Shown: one piece after another, positions 36,979 to 45,664 of the stretch
Position numbering within the stretch: the stretch's first letter is position 1
Layout: the number at the start of each line of letters is the position of its first letter
DNA from: Desulfobacterales bacterium HSG2
GTDB lineage: Bacteria > Desulfobacterota > Desulfobacteria > Desulfobacterales > 4be13
DNA: 64,000 nt
Assembly: GCA_030378035.1 (NCBI GenBank)
Contig: JAUCGI010000002.1
Span: forward strand, 1 to 64,000
Direction: 5' to 3'
Notes under the pieces: model-generated
Databases searched by the model: none
Told to the model about the DNA's origin: nothing
What the model saw: only the letters and a program-made list of their open reading frames with translations
Translations under genes and position numbers: made by a program

Positions 36979-38853
36979 TTAGTGTTTGTTTGTTTGGTTT
37001 TTCATGATGCCGAAAACGACGGCGTCTGTGTTAAGATTATCCGGGTCTGCCAATCCTTTTTCAATGAAGGGGCAGCCTTCCAGCAAGGCAATATAGCTAT
37101 TGGGACGGAGATGTTTGTCTGCCCAGTTTTTCAGATGCTCCGGGTTCTGTTTCCAAGAGAAAGAAGTATATATTTCGCGAAACGGATCCGTGTCTGTCTC
37201 AGGCGCGGCTTTCATTCTTGTGGGCCGAGGAGCGGAACGTGATCCAGCGGGGATATTGTTGTCTGCATATATCCTCCCGTCCTGATCCGAGAGCCAGAGC
37301 TTTTTTATATGCGCCCCTAATCCGTTTACAACCATCGGGTTGCCCCGTTCTGTAAAGCTCAGTTCAAGGCGTTCACGTCTTTTTTCGGTTTTTCTCACCA
37401 TGAAATGCGCGGGCACACGGGCGGTGATCCATCCTGATTTAAGATGCTGATCCGCTGTCCAGTCAATGGAGAGCGGGATCCCTGCTTGGTCATACTTTGA
37501 GATCATCGGGGTCAGTTCTGTCTGATTTGAGAAATGCAGGCCCGCTCCCGGGGTCAGACGGCAATAAAACGCTGTGATGCCCAAGGTGACCGCCTCATGG
37601 GAAGTTTCATCTAAAATGGTGAAGCCGCTTGTTCTGATATCCGAGTCAAATCCCTCTGAAAGAGTCGCATAAGCAAAAATCGAGGCGCATGTGAATAATG
37701 AAATCGCCGGAATGGTCCACATCAGCCATATTTTCTTTTTTTTCCTGGCCAGAATGATGAAATTTACCGGGCCAACCACAATCACAAAGAGAAGCATTCC
37801 TATGAAGAATCCTTTAATGTTTATTCCTGTACTTTCGATAATGGGAAAATATTTGTTTGCCGATTCCGAATCTTTAATGTTCCTCCAGGGAAGCTGGGTT
37901 TTTCTCCATATCTCATCCAGATATTTTAACTGTTCATCCGTAATCTCATCAATGTCTGAGACGGGAAGCACAACACATTGCCCGAAGCCGGTATGATAAA
38001 TAACCGCTCCGCTGTGATGTTTCTGCTCCGTCTGAATCCGGGAAGCAGGCTTATGAAAATCTCCGAGAACCGTCAGGGTTCCGCCGCATTTCACATAAGA
38101 GAACACTGCTGACTTCACAGGCGCGGGCATGGCCTCCATATCCGCATTCTTGAGGATAATGCCGTCATATCGGGAATAACTCAGCCAGTTCCTGCTCCAT
38201 AAATCCGGAGTCTGTTCGGAGTGTATCAGGTTCAGATTATCTTTGTTTGGAAGCAATTGCGTCTCTGTCTGTGTTTTTTTCCTGCGGCTATATCTACGTT
38301 TTCTACGTTTGTCATACCAACTCGGCGGAAGTTCTGATTTACTTTTATCCCAGGGTCTGTTAAGCAGATCATCTCTGTTAAGAGAACTGCTTATCAGTAT
38401 AGATAATGGTTCTCTATATCTATCCGAGATGTGCTTGCTGTAAGGAACGCTTAAAGATTGCTCCTGTCTGTCACCGTCGATATGGATATATCCTTTGTGT
38501 CCCCAAAAGGGGAGGGCCGGCTGGAGCATTGAGGCTGTTACCGTTGACCCGGGAGATACGGCAATCGACCGACTCAGTGTTTGTATATAAGTGCCCCGGT
38601 CATATCTGTCGCTGGAAAATGAGACCGCAACCTGATGAGGGGCTTTCGGAGAATGGTTTGTCACGATCAGCCGGTACTCAAAATATCCATGCCAAGTTTC
38701 TCCTTCGAGCGTATGGCATGCGACAGAGACATCTCCGAACCGTTGTGCCGAAGCGTTATATGTCCATACAAGCAGTAACACAAACAGAATGGCGTAAGTT
38801 AATCGACACGTCAGCGATTTTGAACAATTGTCAGTTGCAAACTGTAAATTCAT
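36979..38853 (-). CDS. Large membrane protein of a MoxR/ABC cluster
   Basis: The start was placed at 38853 (624 residues) because a signal sequence (RLTYAILFVLLLVWTYNASA, ending near residue 37) follows directly and GAGGAAT precedes it. The periplasmic N-terminal part resembles the GATase-like extracellular domain of uncharacterised proteins found between MoxR and ABC transporters. Two membrane helices lie in the middle (FFIGMLLFVIVVGPVNFIIL and IWLMWTIPAISLFTCASIFA), followed by a beta-rich C-terminal domain. It sits between moxR and the ABC ATPase on the same strand, so it probably belongs to that export or gliding-type complex. The exact role is unknown. Confidence 0.7.
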   Translation of the reverse strand: MNLQFATDNCSKSLTCRLTYAILFVLLLVWTYNASAQRFGDVSVACHTLEGETWHGYFEYRLIVTNHSPKAPHQVAVSFSSDRYDRGTYIQTLSRSIAVSPGSTVTASMLQPALPFWGHKGYIHIDGDRQEQSLSVPYSKHISDRYREPLSILISSSLNRDDLLNRPWDKSKSELPPSWYDKRRKRRYSRRKKTQTETQLLPNKDNLNLIHSEQTPDLWSRNWLSYSRYDGIILKNADMEAMPAPVKSAVFSYVKCGGTLTVLGDFHKPASRIQTEQKHHSGAVIYHTGFGQCVVLPVSDIDEITDEQLKYLDEIWRKTQLPWRNIKDSESANKYFPIIESTGINIKGFFIGMLLFVIVVGPVNFIILARKKKKIWLMWTIPAISLFTCASIFAYATLSEGFDSDIRTSGFTILDETSHEAVTLGITAFYCRLTPGAGLHFSNQTELTPMISKYDQAGIPLSIDWTADQHLKSGWITARVPAHFMVRKTEKRRERLELSFTERGNPMVVNGLGAHIKKLWLSDQDGRIYADNNIPAGSRSAPRPTRMKAAPETDTDPFREIYTSFSWKQNPEHLKNWADKHLRPNSYIALLEGCPFIEKGLADPDNLNTDAVVFGIMKNQTNKH

Positions 38854-38907
38854 ATTCCTCACTTTTCTGAAAAAATCCTGATGACAACACCTTTTGGGAA
38901 GCAAGGT

Positions 38908-38967
38908 GGATTCCGGGTCAGAATTGAAAAAATGTCCCATTTTTTCAATTCTGCCCGGAATGACAGG
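38908..38967. repeat. Dispersed hairpin repeat
   Basis: GGATTCCGGGTCAGAATTGA is mirrored by TCAATTCTGCCCGGAATGAC around a TGTCCCATT loop region, giving a stem of about 25 bp. The same hairpin with a few changes occurs inside the MITE at 48326-48468 and, in degraded form, near 540-590. It lies between moxR and the large membrane protein gene. Confidence 0.75.
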
Positions 38968-39032
38968 GCATGATGTCATTCCTGGTAAAGCGTTATAATC
39001 AGAAAAAATCCTCTTCTTATGTGAAATCCTGA

Positions 39033-40049
39033 TCACCTGATCTCTATATTATTCGGAAGATTCATTCCTGTTTCATCCGTTTCTGAGATCAATTCCTGTA
39101 AAACAGCCTGTGAATCCATGCGGTCAATTCGGGCCTTGTAGTTGAGAATGAGGCGGTGATTCAGGGCGTGGGCCGCGACCGCCTTGACATCTTCAAAACC
39201 GACCGCTGGCCGTCCTTCGAGCAGGGCATGGCCACGGGCGGTCTCCGCGATGCCGATGGCTGCTCTGGGCGAGGCACCGAAAGAGACGTAAGCCCGCACT
39301 TTTTCCGTTGCTTCTGCGGACTCGGGATGCGTCGCTCCCACCAGCCGGGAGATATACCGGGCCACCGGCTCGGGGAGGATCATGCGATCCATTACGGCAA
39401 AGAGTTCATTCAGCTTCTCGGCATCCATTGACCAGTCCGGAGACGGCGGCTTTCCGCGCCGCCGCGTGGATATGATGGCACTCAGTATTTCAGGTGCCAC
39501 CGGATTGACATTCAGCTTGAAAAGAAAGCGGTCAATCTGGGCCTCGGGCAGCGGATAAGTGCCCTCCAGCTCAATGGGATTCTGAGTCGCCAGAACAAAA
39601 AACGGATCCGGCAGTTTTCTGGTCGCGCCGAGCAGTGTCACAGACTGTTCCTGCATGGCCTCCAGCAGGGCAGACTGGGTTTTCGGCGTGGCCCTGTTAA
39701 TTTCGTCAGCAAGGAGGATATTCGTAAAGACCGGGCCTTTTTGAAATATCATCTTCCGTGTGCCGTCACCGGTCTCCTGCAAGATATGGTTTCCGAGAAT
39801 ATCGCCCGGCATGAGGTCAGGCGTAAACTGTACCCGGTTATACACGAGACCCAGGAGCTTTGAGAGGGTCTTTACCAGAACCGTCTTGCCCACGCCGGGG
39901 AGACCCTCTAAGAGAACATGGCCTCTGCTGAGAAGAGAGACCAGTATCATCCGGTGAACACGGGAATGTCCCAGGATAATCCGGTCCAGCTCATTCAAAA
40001 GATTTGATGTCAGTTCGTTGGCTGACTTTATTTCCTGTGGTGTAAGCAT
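39033..40049 (-). CDS. MoxR-type AAA+ ATPase (left arm, complete)
   Basis: The 338-residue protein from the ATG at 40049 is a MoxR-family AAA+ chaperone-like ATPase. It has Walker A GLPGVGKT at 49-56, Walker B LLADEINR at 112-119 and the sensor ATQNPIELEGTYPLPEAQID further on. MoxR proteins insert metal cofactors or mature partner complexes, often with vWA proteins, and none is seen next to it here. A longer frame upstream is only the TGATGCTTGA repeat read as codons. That repeat runs up to the start codon and leaves no Shine-Dalgarno. Most of the gene (from 39592) is inside the palindrome, and its partner is at 63543. Confidence 0.92.
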   Translation of the reverse strand: MLTPQEIKSANELTSNLLNELDRIILGHSRVHRMILVSLLSRGHVLLEGLPGVGKTVLVKTLSKLLGLVYNRVQFTPDLMPGDILGNHILQETGDGTRKMIFQKGPVFTNILLADEINRATPKTQSALLEAMQEQSVTLLGATRKLPDPFFVLATQNPIELEGTYPLPEAQIDRFLFKLNVNPVAPEILSAIISTRRRGKPPSPDWSMDAEKLNELFAVMDRMILPEPVARYISRLVGATHPESAEATEKVRAYVSFGASPRAAIGIAETARGHALLEGRPAVGFEDVKAVAAHALNHRLILNYKARIDRMDSQAVLQELISETDETGMNLPNNIEIR

Positions 40050-40313
40050 AATAGTTGATGTTTGATGCTTGATGCTTGATGTTTGATGTTTGATGTTTGA
40101 TGCTTGATACTTGATGCTTGATGCTTGATAGTTGATGCTTGATGCTTGATTCTTGATGCTTGATGCTTGATGCTTGATAGTTGATGCTTGATGCTTGGAA
40201 TTCGGAATCTGATTATCCAGTATCCAGTATCCAGTATCCAGTATCCAGTATCCAGCATCCAGCACCCAGCATCCAGCATCAAGCATCCAGCATCCAGCAT
40301 CCAGCATCAAACA
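40050..40313. repeat. TGATGCTTGA / ATCCAGT simple-repeat tract (left)
   Basis: The tract fills the whole space between the S41 peptidase stop and the moxR start. It holds TGATGCT/TGATGTT-type units near moxR and CCAGTAT/CCAGCAT units near the peptidase gene, with a 20-bp unique hinge (about 40196-40216). The peptidase stop codon TGA is itself the first repeat unit. Long frames in both directions are repeat artefacts. Confidence 0.9.
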
Positions 40314-42383
40314 TCAAAACGCCCCGATATCCCTCTTCAACCCATCCACCCGAATTTCCTCATGGGGATTCCCGGTTTGCTTCGGCCGGGATGAGCCTGA
40401 CTCATCCGTGCAGGTGCCATTTGAAATATAATAGAGGGCCTCTTTGAGAGACGCTTCCTCTGTGTCTCCGAACTGGCGGGTCAGGTCATCATCCGCATAA
40501 CATGCGGGCGGGATGCCCTCGAAGTAGTCGCCTTCGTCCTGAGCGTTTACGGTACTGAATTCGGCCGGAGCGATGTGGATACCGCAAAAATCCCATCCGT
40601 ACATTCCGACAGGTTTGCCTCGGGTGGTATCTCCAATGGAAATCACGTCCACAAACGGCTCAAGGCCATTCATTACCAGCTCGCTGGCAGAGCAGGTGGA
40701 TGCTGTGGTAATGCATACGACCCGATCCAAACTGAGGGCGCTTTCCGGTTTGGTGAAACGGGTTGTCTCGTTCCAACCCATGTATCTGCTGTTATGAACG
40801 GATTTCGCAAACGGTTTTCCAAAAGCGCGGTCTCCTGCAATCAGACTTGCCAGATGACGCGCGACGGAAATCTCTCCGCCCCGATTATATCTCAAATCCA
40901 AAACCAGTTCATCAATCTCACTCTCTTTAAAATAGGCAAATACTGTATCCAGTTCTTCCAGAGCCGTTTCAACAAATGTATTGAATACCAAGTAACCGAC
41001 TTTTAATCCGTTACTCTCCAGTATGTCGTAAAACAGAATCGGGTCTGTTGTCAACCATTCCTTCTCCAGATTCAGTTCCCTGATCCCGCCTTTCGGGTCT
41101 TCGATTTTCAGTTGAACCTTTACGTCCGGTTCATTCTCGCCGAAGATCGTATTCCAGAGATCATCAAGCCGGATTTCCGAAAGTGTTTTGTCATTAATTT
41201 CAAGGAGCTTGTCGCTTCTCTTCAAACCGGCTTTGTCTGCCGGTGAATCTTCATGGACAAAACTGATCCTGCAATCCCCCTTGCGATCAAACTGAGGACT
41301 GAATCCCGCGCCGATGTATCTCCCTTTTTCAAAATAGGCGTAATGTGCTTCTGTCGAAGTAATGTAGCTCCATTTATCCAAGTCCTTGTATTTCATATCC
41401 TCCAACAGCGATTGCGGTGAGGCATAGCTTCTGTAATCAATTTCCGGAACCTTGTCGTACCATAGATATGTATCTTTCATCACTTCATAGACAAATTTGT
41501 TCTGTTCTTCCACCGGACAGCCGGGAGATATCCGATATTCATGTCTGACATATCCGCTATCCGGATCTGTTTTGACATTCTCAAGATATGCGTCGCCATA
41601 AGGGAAATCGGAATAGACCCTGACAACTGTCCCGGACACATGAAAGAAATCCACGGCGGCTTTTCCGCCAATGTCAAAACGGATTTTGACAAAAATATCC
41701 GGGTTGTTCTCGCTTCCCCAACTGACGTCATCCGGGCTGGCATAAAAATATCCCCATATAATTTTATGGCCCTCAGGGGTCGTATCTTCTCCGACTTTGC
41801 GCCAGACAGGATTGATCAGCCCCTTTTCCGGGGTACGGATCAACGCGGCAATGACTATGCCGATCTTCGTGGGATAGCCCGAAAGGCTGCCCGTGGGCCA
41901 GTACAGGTGATCTTCAGACAGATTATCGGCTTCATCATTCTCGTCCGTGTCACTCCGGCCGTTTTCATAATACTGCCGGATATGCCTTTTTGAGAGGGAT
42001 GTGGTTCCATGCTCGTCCGCGGAACCGTCATAAGGATAATCTGAGTAAACATCCATATCCGGCCCCGATATGTGAAAAAAGCTGACGTCCAAGCGTCCGC
42101 TTCTGTCAAACCATATTTTGACAAACATATCCGGGTTATGGGGACTTCCCCAGCCGGCACCGTCAGGATCCGCGTGAAAATAGCCCCAGATCACAGAATC
42201 CCCTTCTTTGTCCGTAGTTTCGCCCCCCTTCTGCCAGACCGCTTCAACCGGGCTTCCTTCCTTCGCATGGATGACTGCTCTGATCCAGAGGTCGGAGGCG
42301 ACCATGTTGCCACTCGCGTAAGCTGTTCCGCCAACTGCAAAAGCCGTAATTAGTATGATGATGAATCGTATGATCTTTTTCAT
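40314..42383 (-). CDS. S41 family peptidase with tandem N-terminal beta domains and PDZ (left)
   Basis: This 689-residue exported serine peptidase has a signal peptide (about 1-24). Two repeats of about 115 residues follow (30-140 and 175-265), each with an IWGYF, DP/SPDD, NPD-FVKI-FD and FFHVS pattern. A PDZ domain comes next (about 355-440), then the S41 catalytic domain. The Ser/Lys dyad is visible as S565 in TCSASE and K590 in RGKPVG, 25 residues apart as in C-terminal processing peptidases. It should cleave C-terminal regions of proteins outside the inner membrane. It lies 204 bp downstream of a paralogue on the same strand. Confidence 0.88.
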   Translation of the reverse strand: MKKIIRFIIILITAFAVGGTAYASGNMVASDLWIRAVIHAKEGSPVEAVWQKGGETTDKEGDSVIWGYFHADPDGAGWGSPHNPDMFVKIWFDRSGRLDVSFFHISGPDMDVYSDYPYDGSADEHGTTSLSKRHIRQYYENGRSDTDENDEADNLSEDHLYWPTGSLSGYPTKIGIVIAALIRTPEKGLINPVWRKVGEDTTPEGHKIIWGYFYASPDDVSWGSENNPDIFVKIRFDIGGKAAVDFFHVSGTVVRVYSDFPYGDAYLENVKTDPDSGYVRHEYRISPGCPVEEQNKFVYEVMKDTYLWYDKVPEIDYRSYASPQSLLEDMKYKDLDKWSYITSTEAHYAYFEKGRYIGAGFSPQFDRKGDCRISFVHEDSPADKAGLKRSDKLLEINDKTLSEIRLDDLWNTIFGENEPDVKVQLKIEDPKGGIRELNLEKEWLTTDPILFYDILESNGLKVGYLVFNTFVETALEELDTVFAYFKESEIDELVLDLRYNRGGEISVARHLASLIAGDRAFGKPFAKSVHNSRYMGWNETTRFTKPESALSLDRVVCITTASTCSASELVMNGLEPFVDVISIGDTTRGKPVGMYGWDFCGIHIAPAEFSTVNAQDEGDYFEGIPPACYADDDLTRQFGDTEEASLKEALYYISNGTCTDESGSSRPKQTGNPHEEIRVDGLKRDIGAF

Positions 42384-42442
42384 AAGCGCATTGCCTGTTC
42401 GTTAGGAATATAATGATAATAAGTACATTTGTCATCTGCTAC

Positions 42443-42582
42443 CTGTCATTCCCGCGGAAGCGGGAATCCACTGTCCGCCTGGCCGACCCACCTGTCATTC
42501 CTGCAAAAGCGGGAATCCACCGATGCCTGGCTGAAAGTCTTGCTTAATCATCAGTGGATTCCTGCTTTCGCAGGAATGACAG
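42443..42582. repeat. TGTCATTCCCGC-type inverted repeats (left)
   Basis: Three copies of a small palindrome related to ATTCCCGCGAAAGCGGGAAT, two in one orientation and one inverted, lie between the two peptidase genes. The pattern is like the dispersed REP/dRS3-type repeats of many bacteria. Inverted copies at both ends make a large stem that could limit read-through between the two genes. Confidence 0.8.
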
Positions 42583-42587
42583 TTGGG

Positions 42588-44729
42588 TCAGAAAGCCCCG
42601 ATTTCTCTCCTAAGACCATGAAGCTCGATTTCCTTATGCTGATAATTTTCGACCCGGCGTGTTCCGGCTCTGTCCGAGTTGTTAAGGCAGGCCCCGTCAG
42701 TGATATAGTGCAGCGCGGCTTTGAGAGAGTCTTCCTGCGCATCTCCGAGCGGTCTGGTCAGATCATCGCCTGAATAGCATAGCGGAGAGATGCCGTTTCC
42801 ATAATCCTCATCAAGGGCGTTCATGCTTTTGAACGTAACAGGGACAATAAATTTGTCACAAAAATCCCATCCGTACATTCCGAAGGGCTTGCCGCAGGTT
42901 ATGTCTCCCACAGAGACAACGTCTATGAACGGTTTCAGACTGTTCATCACCACCTCGCTGGCAGAACAGGATCGTCTGCTGGTAATAAATACCACACGGT
43001 CCAGGTTAAGAGCGTTCTCCGGGTTGGTAAAATATGTCGTGTCGTTCCAGGAACTGTATTCGTCGTTATGCACGGTTTTCATAAATATCTCTCCGTCAAC
43101 CCGATCTCCTCCGATCAGGCTTGCCAGGAACTGGGCAATGGAAGTCTGCCCCCCGCCGTTATATCTTAAATCCAAAATCAGATCGTCGATCCTGTTCTGC
43201 TTGAAATAAGAAAACACAGTGTCTAATTCTGATTCGGCATTTTCGATAAACGTATTGAAAAACAGATAACCGATCTTTAATCCGTTACTCTCCAATATGT
43301 CATAATGCAGGGTCGTATTCACTGTTACCCAGTCTTTCTCCATGGTTAATTCTCTGACAGTCCCGTTTAAGTCTTCGATCTTGAAATCAACCCTTACACC
43401 CGGCTCATCCTCACCGAAGATCGTGTCCCATTGTTGATAGAGGTATATCTCCATAGGTGTCTTGCCGTTAATTTCAAGAATCTTGTCTCCTCTCACCAGA
43501 CCGGCGGTATCCCCGGGCGAGTTCTGATAGACAAAACGGACCCGGAGGTTGTCATTATTATCGAATTTGAGAAAAAAGCCGAGACCGACATATTTGCCTT
43601 CCTGAAAATAGCTGTAATGCTCCTCCTGCGATTCGATATAGCTCCATTTATCCGATTCTTCAAAGATCAGGTCATCTAACAAATCCTCAGGTGAACGGTA
43701 TGCGGTATAATCAGTTTCGGGAACTTCATCACTCCAGAAATATATCTCTTTCATCAGGTTATAAACAAATTCATTCTGTTCTTCCACAGAGCAGACTGTG
43801 TCTGTCCGATACTCATGCCTGCAATATCTTTGATATACGGAGGTTATGTCCGTCTGATCATAGTCCGTGTCATTGGGAGAATCCGAATAGACAAAGATAA
43901 ACGGAACAGAGACATGGAAGAAGTTCACATCTGTTCTTCCGCTGGCGTCAAACCATATTTTCACGAAAAGGTCCGGGTTGTCTTTGTTTCCCCAATTGAC
44001 GTCATCAGGGCTGGCATGAAAATACCCCCATATCACTTTATGCTCTCCCGCGGTCGTATCCTCGCCGCCTTTGTGCCAGACGGCGTTGATCATGCCTTTT
44101 TCCTCGGTGAGGATCCTCGCGCTTATTTGGGGAACGCCAGCCACCAAAGCAGAGGATTCTTCCTCGGAAAAGTCGCCGTCGTCATCTTCTTCCGCATAAG
44201 GCCGAATGCTTTCATAATCGTGCCTGATGTATCTTTCGGACAGTGTGATTCTGTCATAGTTGTTCGCAGCACCGCTGTAAGGATAGTCCGAATAAACATC
44301 TATGTCCGGAACCGATACATGAAAAAAACTGACATCCAGACGCCCGCTGCGGTCAAACCAGATTTTGACGAAAACTTCGGGATTCTGAGGACTTCCCCAG
44401 TTGACGTCATCAGGATTGGCGTAAAAGTAGCCCCAGATCACCCCGTCTCCCCCCTGGGTGACACCATCTCCTCCTTTCTGCCAAACGGCTTCCACCGCGC
44501 CTTTCTCCTCCGTGTGAATAACCGCTCCGATCCAGAGATCGGAGGTAACCATACTGCCGCCAGCGTAAACCGGTCCCACTAAAAAACGGAGGGCAATAAA
44601 AACAAACATCATCTTTTTCATAAACGTAATCGGTTCTCTCTCCGCCATCCTTTCCAATCCTTCTATGAGCGGATCCGAGGTTTCCGCCAGTTCCCTGCGG
44701 CTGTTTGTCATGTTCGATTGATCCATCAT
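42588..44729 (-). CDS. S41 family peptidase paralogue with N-terminal extension (left)
   Basis: The 713-residue paralogue has the same order as the neighbouring peptidase: two IWGYF/FVKIWFD beta repeats (about 62-150 and 205-285), a PDZ domain (about 380-465) and an S41 domain with S589 and K614. The start at 44729 follows AGGAGGTAGGAAAA, which is much better than the ATG at 44621 that directly precedes the signal-like segment MKKMMFVFIALRFLVGPVYA. The protein therefore appears to carry a polar 36-residue N-terminal extension before the hydrophobic signal. It is presumably exported. Confidence 0.86.
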   Translation of the reverse strand: MMDQSNMTNSRRELAETSDPLIEGLERMAEREPITFMKKMMFVFIALRFLVGPVYAGGSMVTSDLWIGAVIHTEEKGAVEAVWQKGGDGVTQGGDGVIWGYFYANPDDVNWGSPQNPEVFVKIWFDRSGRLDVSFFHVSVPDIDVYSDYPYSGAANNYDRITLSERYIRHDYESIRPYAEEDDDGDFSEEESSALVAGVPQISARILTEEKGMINAVWHKGGEDTTAGEHKVIWGYFHASPDDVNWGNKDNPDLFVKIWFDASGRTDVNFFHVSVPFIFVYSDSPNDTDYDQTDITSVYQRYCRHEYRTDTVCSVEEQNEFVYNLMKEIYFWSDEVPETDYTAYRSPEDLLDDLIFEESDKWSYIESQEEHYSYFQEGKYVGLGFFLKFDNNDNLRVRFVYQNSPGDTAGLVRGDKILEINGKTPMEIYLYQQWDTIFGEDEPGVRVDFKIEDLNGTVRELTMEKDWVTVNTTLHYDILESNGLKIGYLFFNTFIENAESELDTVFSYFKQNRIDDLILDLRYNGGGQTSIAQFLASLIGGDRVDGEIFMKTVHNDEYSSWNDTTYFTNPENALNLDRVVFITSRRSCSASEVVMNSLKPFIDVVSVGDITCGKPFGMYGWDFCDKFIVPVTFKSMNALDEDYGNGISPLCYSGDDLTRPLGDAQEDSLKAALHYITDGACLNNSDRAGTRRVENYQHKEIELHGLRREIGAF

Positions 44730-44789
44730 TTTTCCTACCTCCTTTGTACTGAATTCAAAACAGAATTTGAAAAAGAGACCCGTTTGGAT

Positions 44790-44981
44790 TTAGCCATGGA
44801 ATTCTTCAATATGCCTGAGCCAATCCTCTCTTCTCTTGTTCCAGTCCGTCTGTTCCGTTTCTCTCTTTTTCAGGTCTTGTTTCTCAAGAAAAGACTCGAA
44901 ATCCTTATAGATATTTCCGACGATAATGTCATCACCGTTCGGATTGTCAAGCCCTTCACGACCATTATCCCAAGCCATCAT
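44790..44981 (-). CDS. 63-residue acidic protein, unknown (left)
   Basis: The small protein (MMAWDNGREGLDNPNGDDII at its start) is highly charged and has no membrane segment. AAAGGAGG just before ATGATG supports translation. It sits 21 bases after a PD-(D/E)XK-type fragment and 60 bases before the S41 peptidase gene on the same strand, so all three may share a transcript. I do not recognise the family. Confidence 0.55.
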   Translation of the reverse strand: MMAWDNGREGLDNPNGDDIIVGNIYKDFESFLEKQDLKKRETEQTDWNKRREDWLRHIEEFHG

Positions 44982-45002
44982 AATCCTCCTTTCATATTCC
45001 TG

Positions 45003-45446
45003 TCACACCCACACGGCAAATATCTGTTTATCTTCAAACCGGATCTGCTCCTGTTTGTATACCTTGCTCTTATTGAAATCATAAATCAGCAAATACCCCT
45101 CTTTGAGCGAATATATGTCCAGATAGTCGCTCAGTTGTTCCAGCCCCTCCTGATGATATTTCGGGCCATACCAGATTTTCAGTTCAACCACATACCGTTT
45201 GTTCTGCCAGGTGATGACAATATCCATCCGTCGCTCGTGAGACACGTTCGGCTCCTTGAAATCAAAGCCCAGGCCGTTGATGATGGGTCGGAGATAAGCG
45301 AGAAACAGCATGCGGCCTTCCCGCTCCAGGAACCTGGCGTCCCGGTCGGAGTAGTGCTCCTTCATAAAGGCCTGAAAGCGCAACAGGATCAGTTTGACAT
45401 CCAGTCCCTCGGGGCTGTAAAATTCCGGGCCTCGGAAACCGTTCAT
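45003..45446 (-). CDS. PD-(D/E)XK nuclease domain fragment (left)
   Basis: The 147-residue product matches the C-terminal nuclease-like domain of AAA-ATPase proteins (PDDEXK_9 type). It has REGRMLFLAYLRPIINGLG, the catalytic pattern D-IVITWQNKRYVV-ELK and a helix with GLEQLSDYLD. The AAA+ domain normally in front is missing. In-frame similarity continues about 20 codons upstream of the ATG (INDYGKRGNLLQTEYRE) to a stop, so this is probably the tail of a broken gene rather than a natural short protein. Expression as a stand-alone nuclease cannot be excluded. Confidence 0.65.
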   Translation of the reverse strand: MNGFRGPEFYSPEGLDVKLILLRFQAFMKEHYSDRDARFLEREGRMLFLAYLRPIINGLGFDFKEPNVSHERRMDIVITWQNKRYVVELKIWYGPKYHQEGLEQLSDYLDIYSLKEGYLLIYDFNKSKVYKQEQIRFEDKQIFAVWV

Positions 45447-45496
45447 CTCACGATACTCTGTCTGGAGCAGATTTCCTCTTTTTCCATAATCGTTAA

Positions 45497-45664
45497 TCAG
45501 ATTTTTTCAAACTTGTCTATTTTGTCCCGGATACCGATCTTCGCCAATTCCTGCTGAATACGCTCTGCAAAACTGTTTTCGTCTTCTTTCACGGCAATTA
45601 CGGACGCTTTGTTTTTAGCGAACAGGACGGCATAATCATCTGTGTCAGGATGGCCGATGGGCTT
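45497..45664 (-). pseudogene. 56-codon open frame continuing after the ATPase stop (left)
   Basis: Immediately after the TAA of the 432-residue ATPase, the same frame stays open for 55 sense codons (KPIGHPDTDDYAVLFAKNKA ... IRDKIDKFEKI) to a TGA. The composition looks like real protein, but there is no in-frame ATG. It may be an ATPase tail separated by a nonsense change, or the end of another gene fused by deletion. Its end overlaps the upstream extension of the nuclease fragment. Confidence 0.45.

Noticed and set aside
40028-40310. N-terminal extensions of MoxR and paired frames rich in SIKHQ or MLDAGCW
   Set aside because: They are simple-repeat translations. The MoxR family start at 40049 (and 63543) fits the expected length.
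42551-42773. Frames across the TGTCATTCC repeats between peptidase genes
   Set aside because: They begin in the palindromic repeat and continue antisense to the peptidase end. No independent support.
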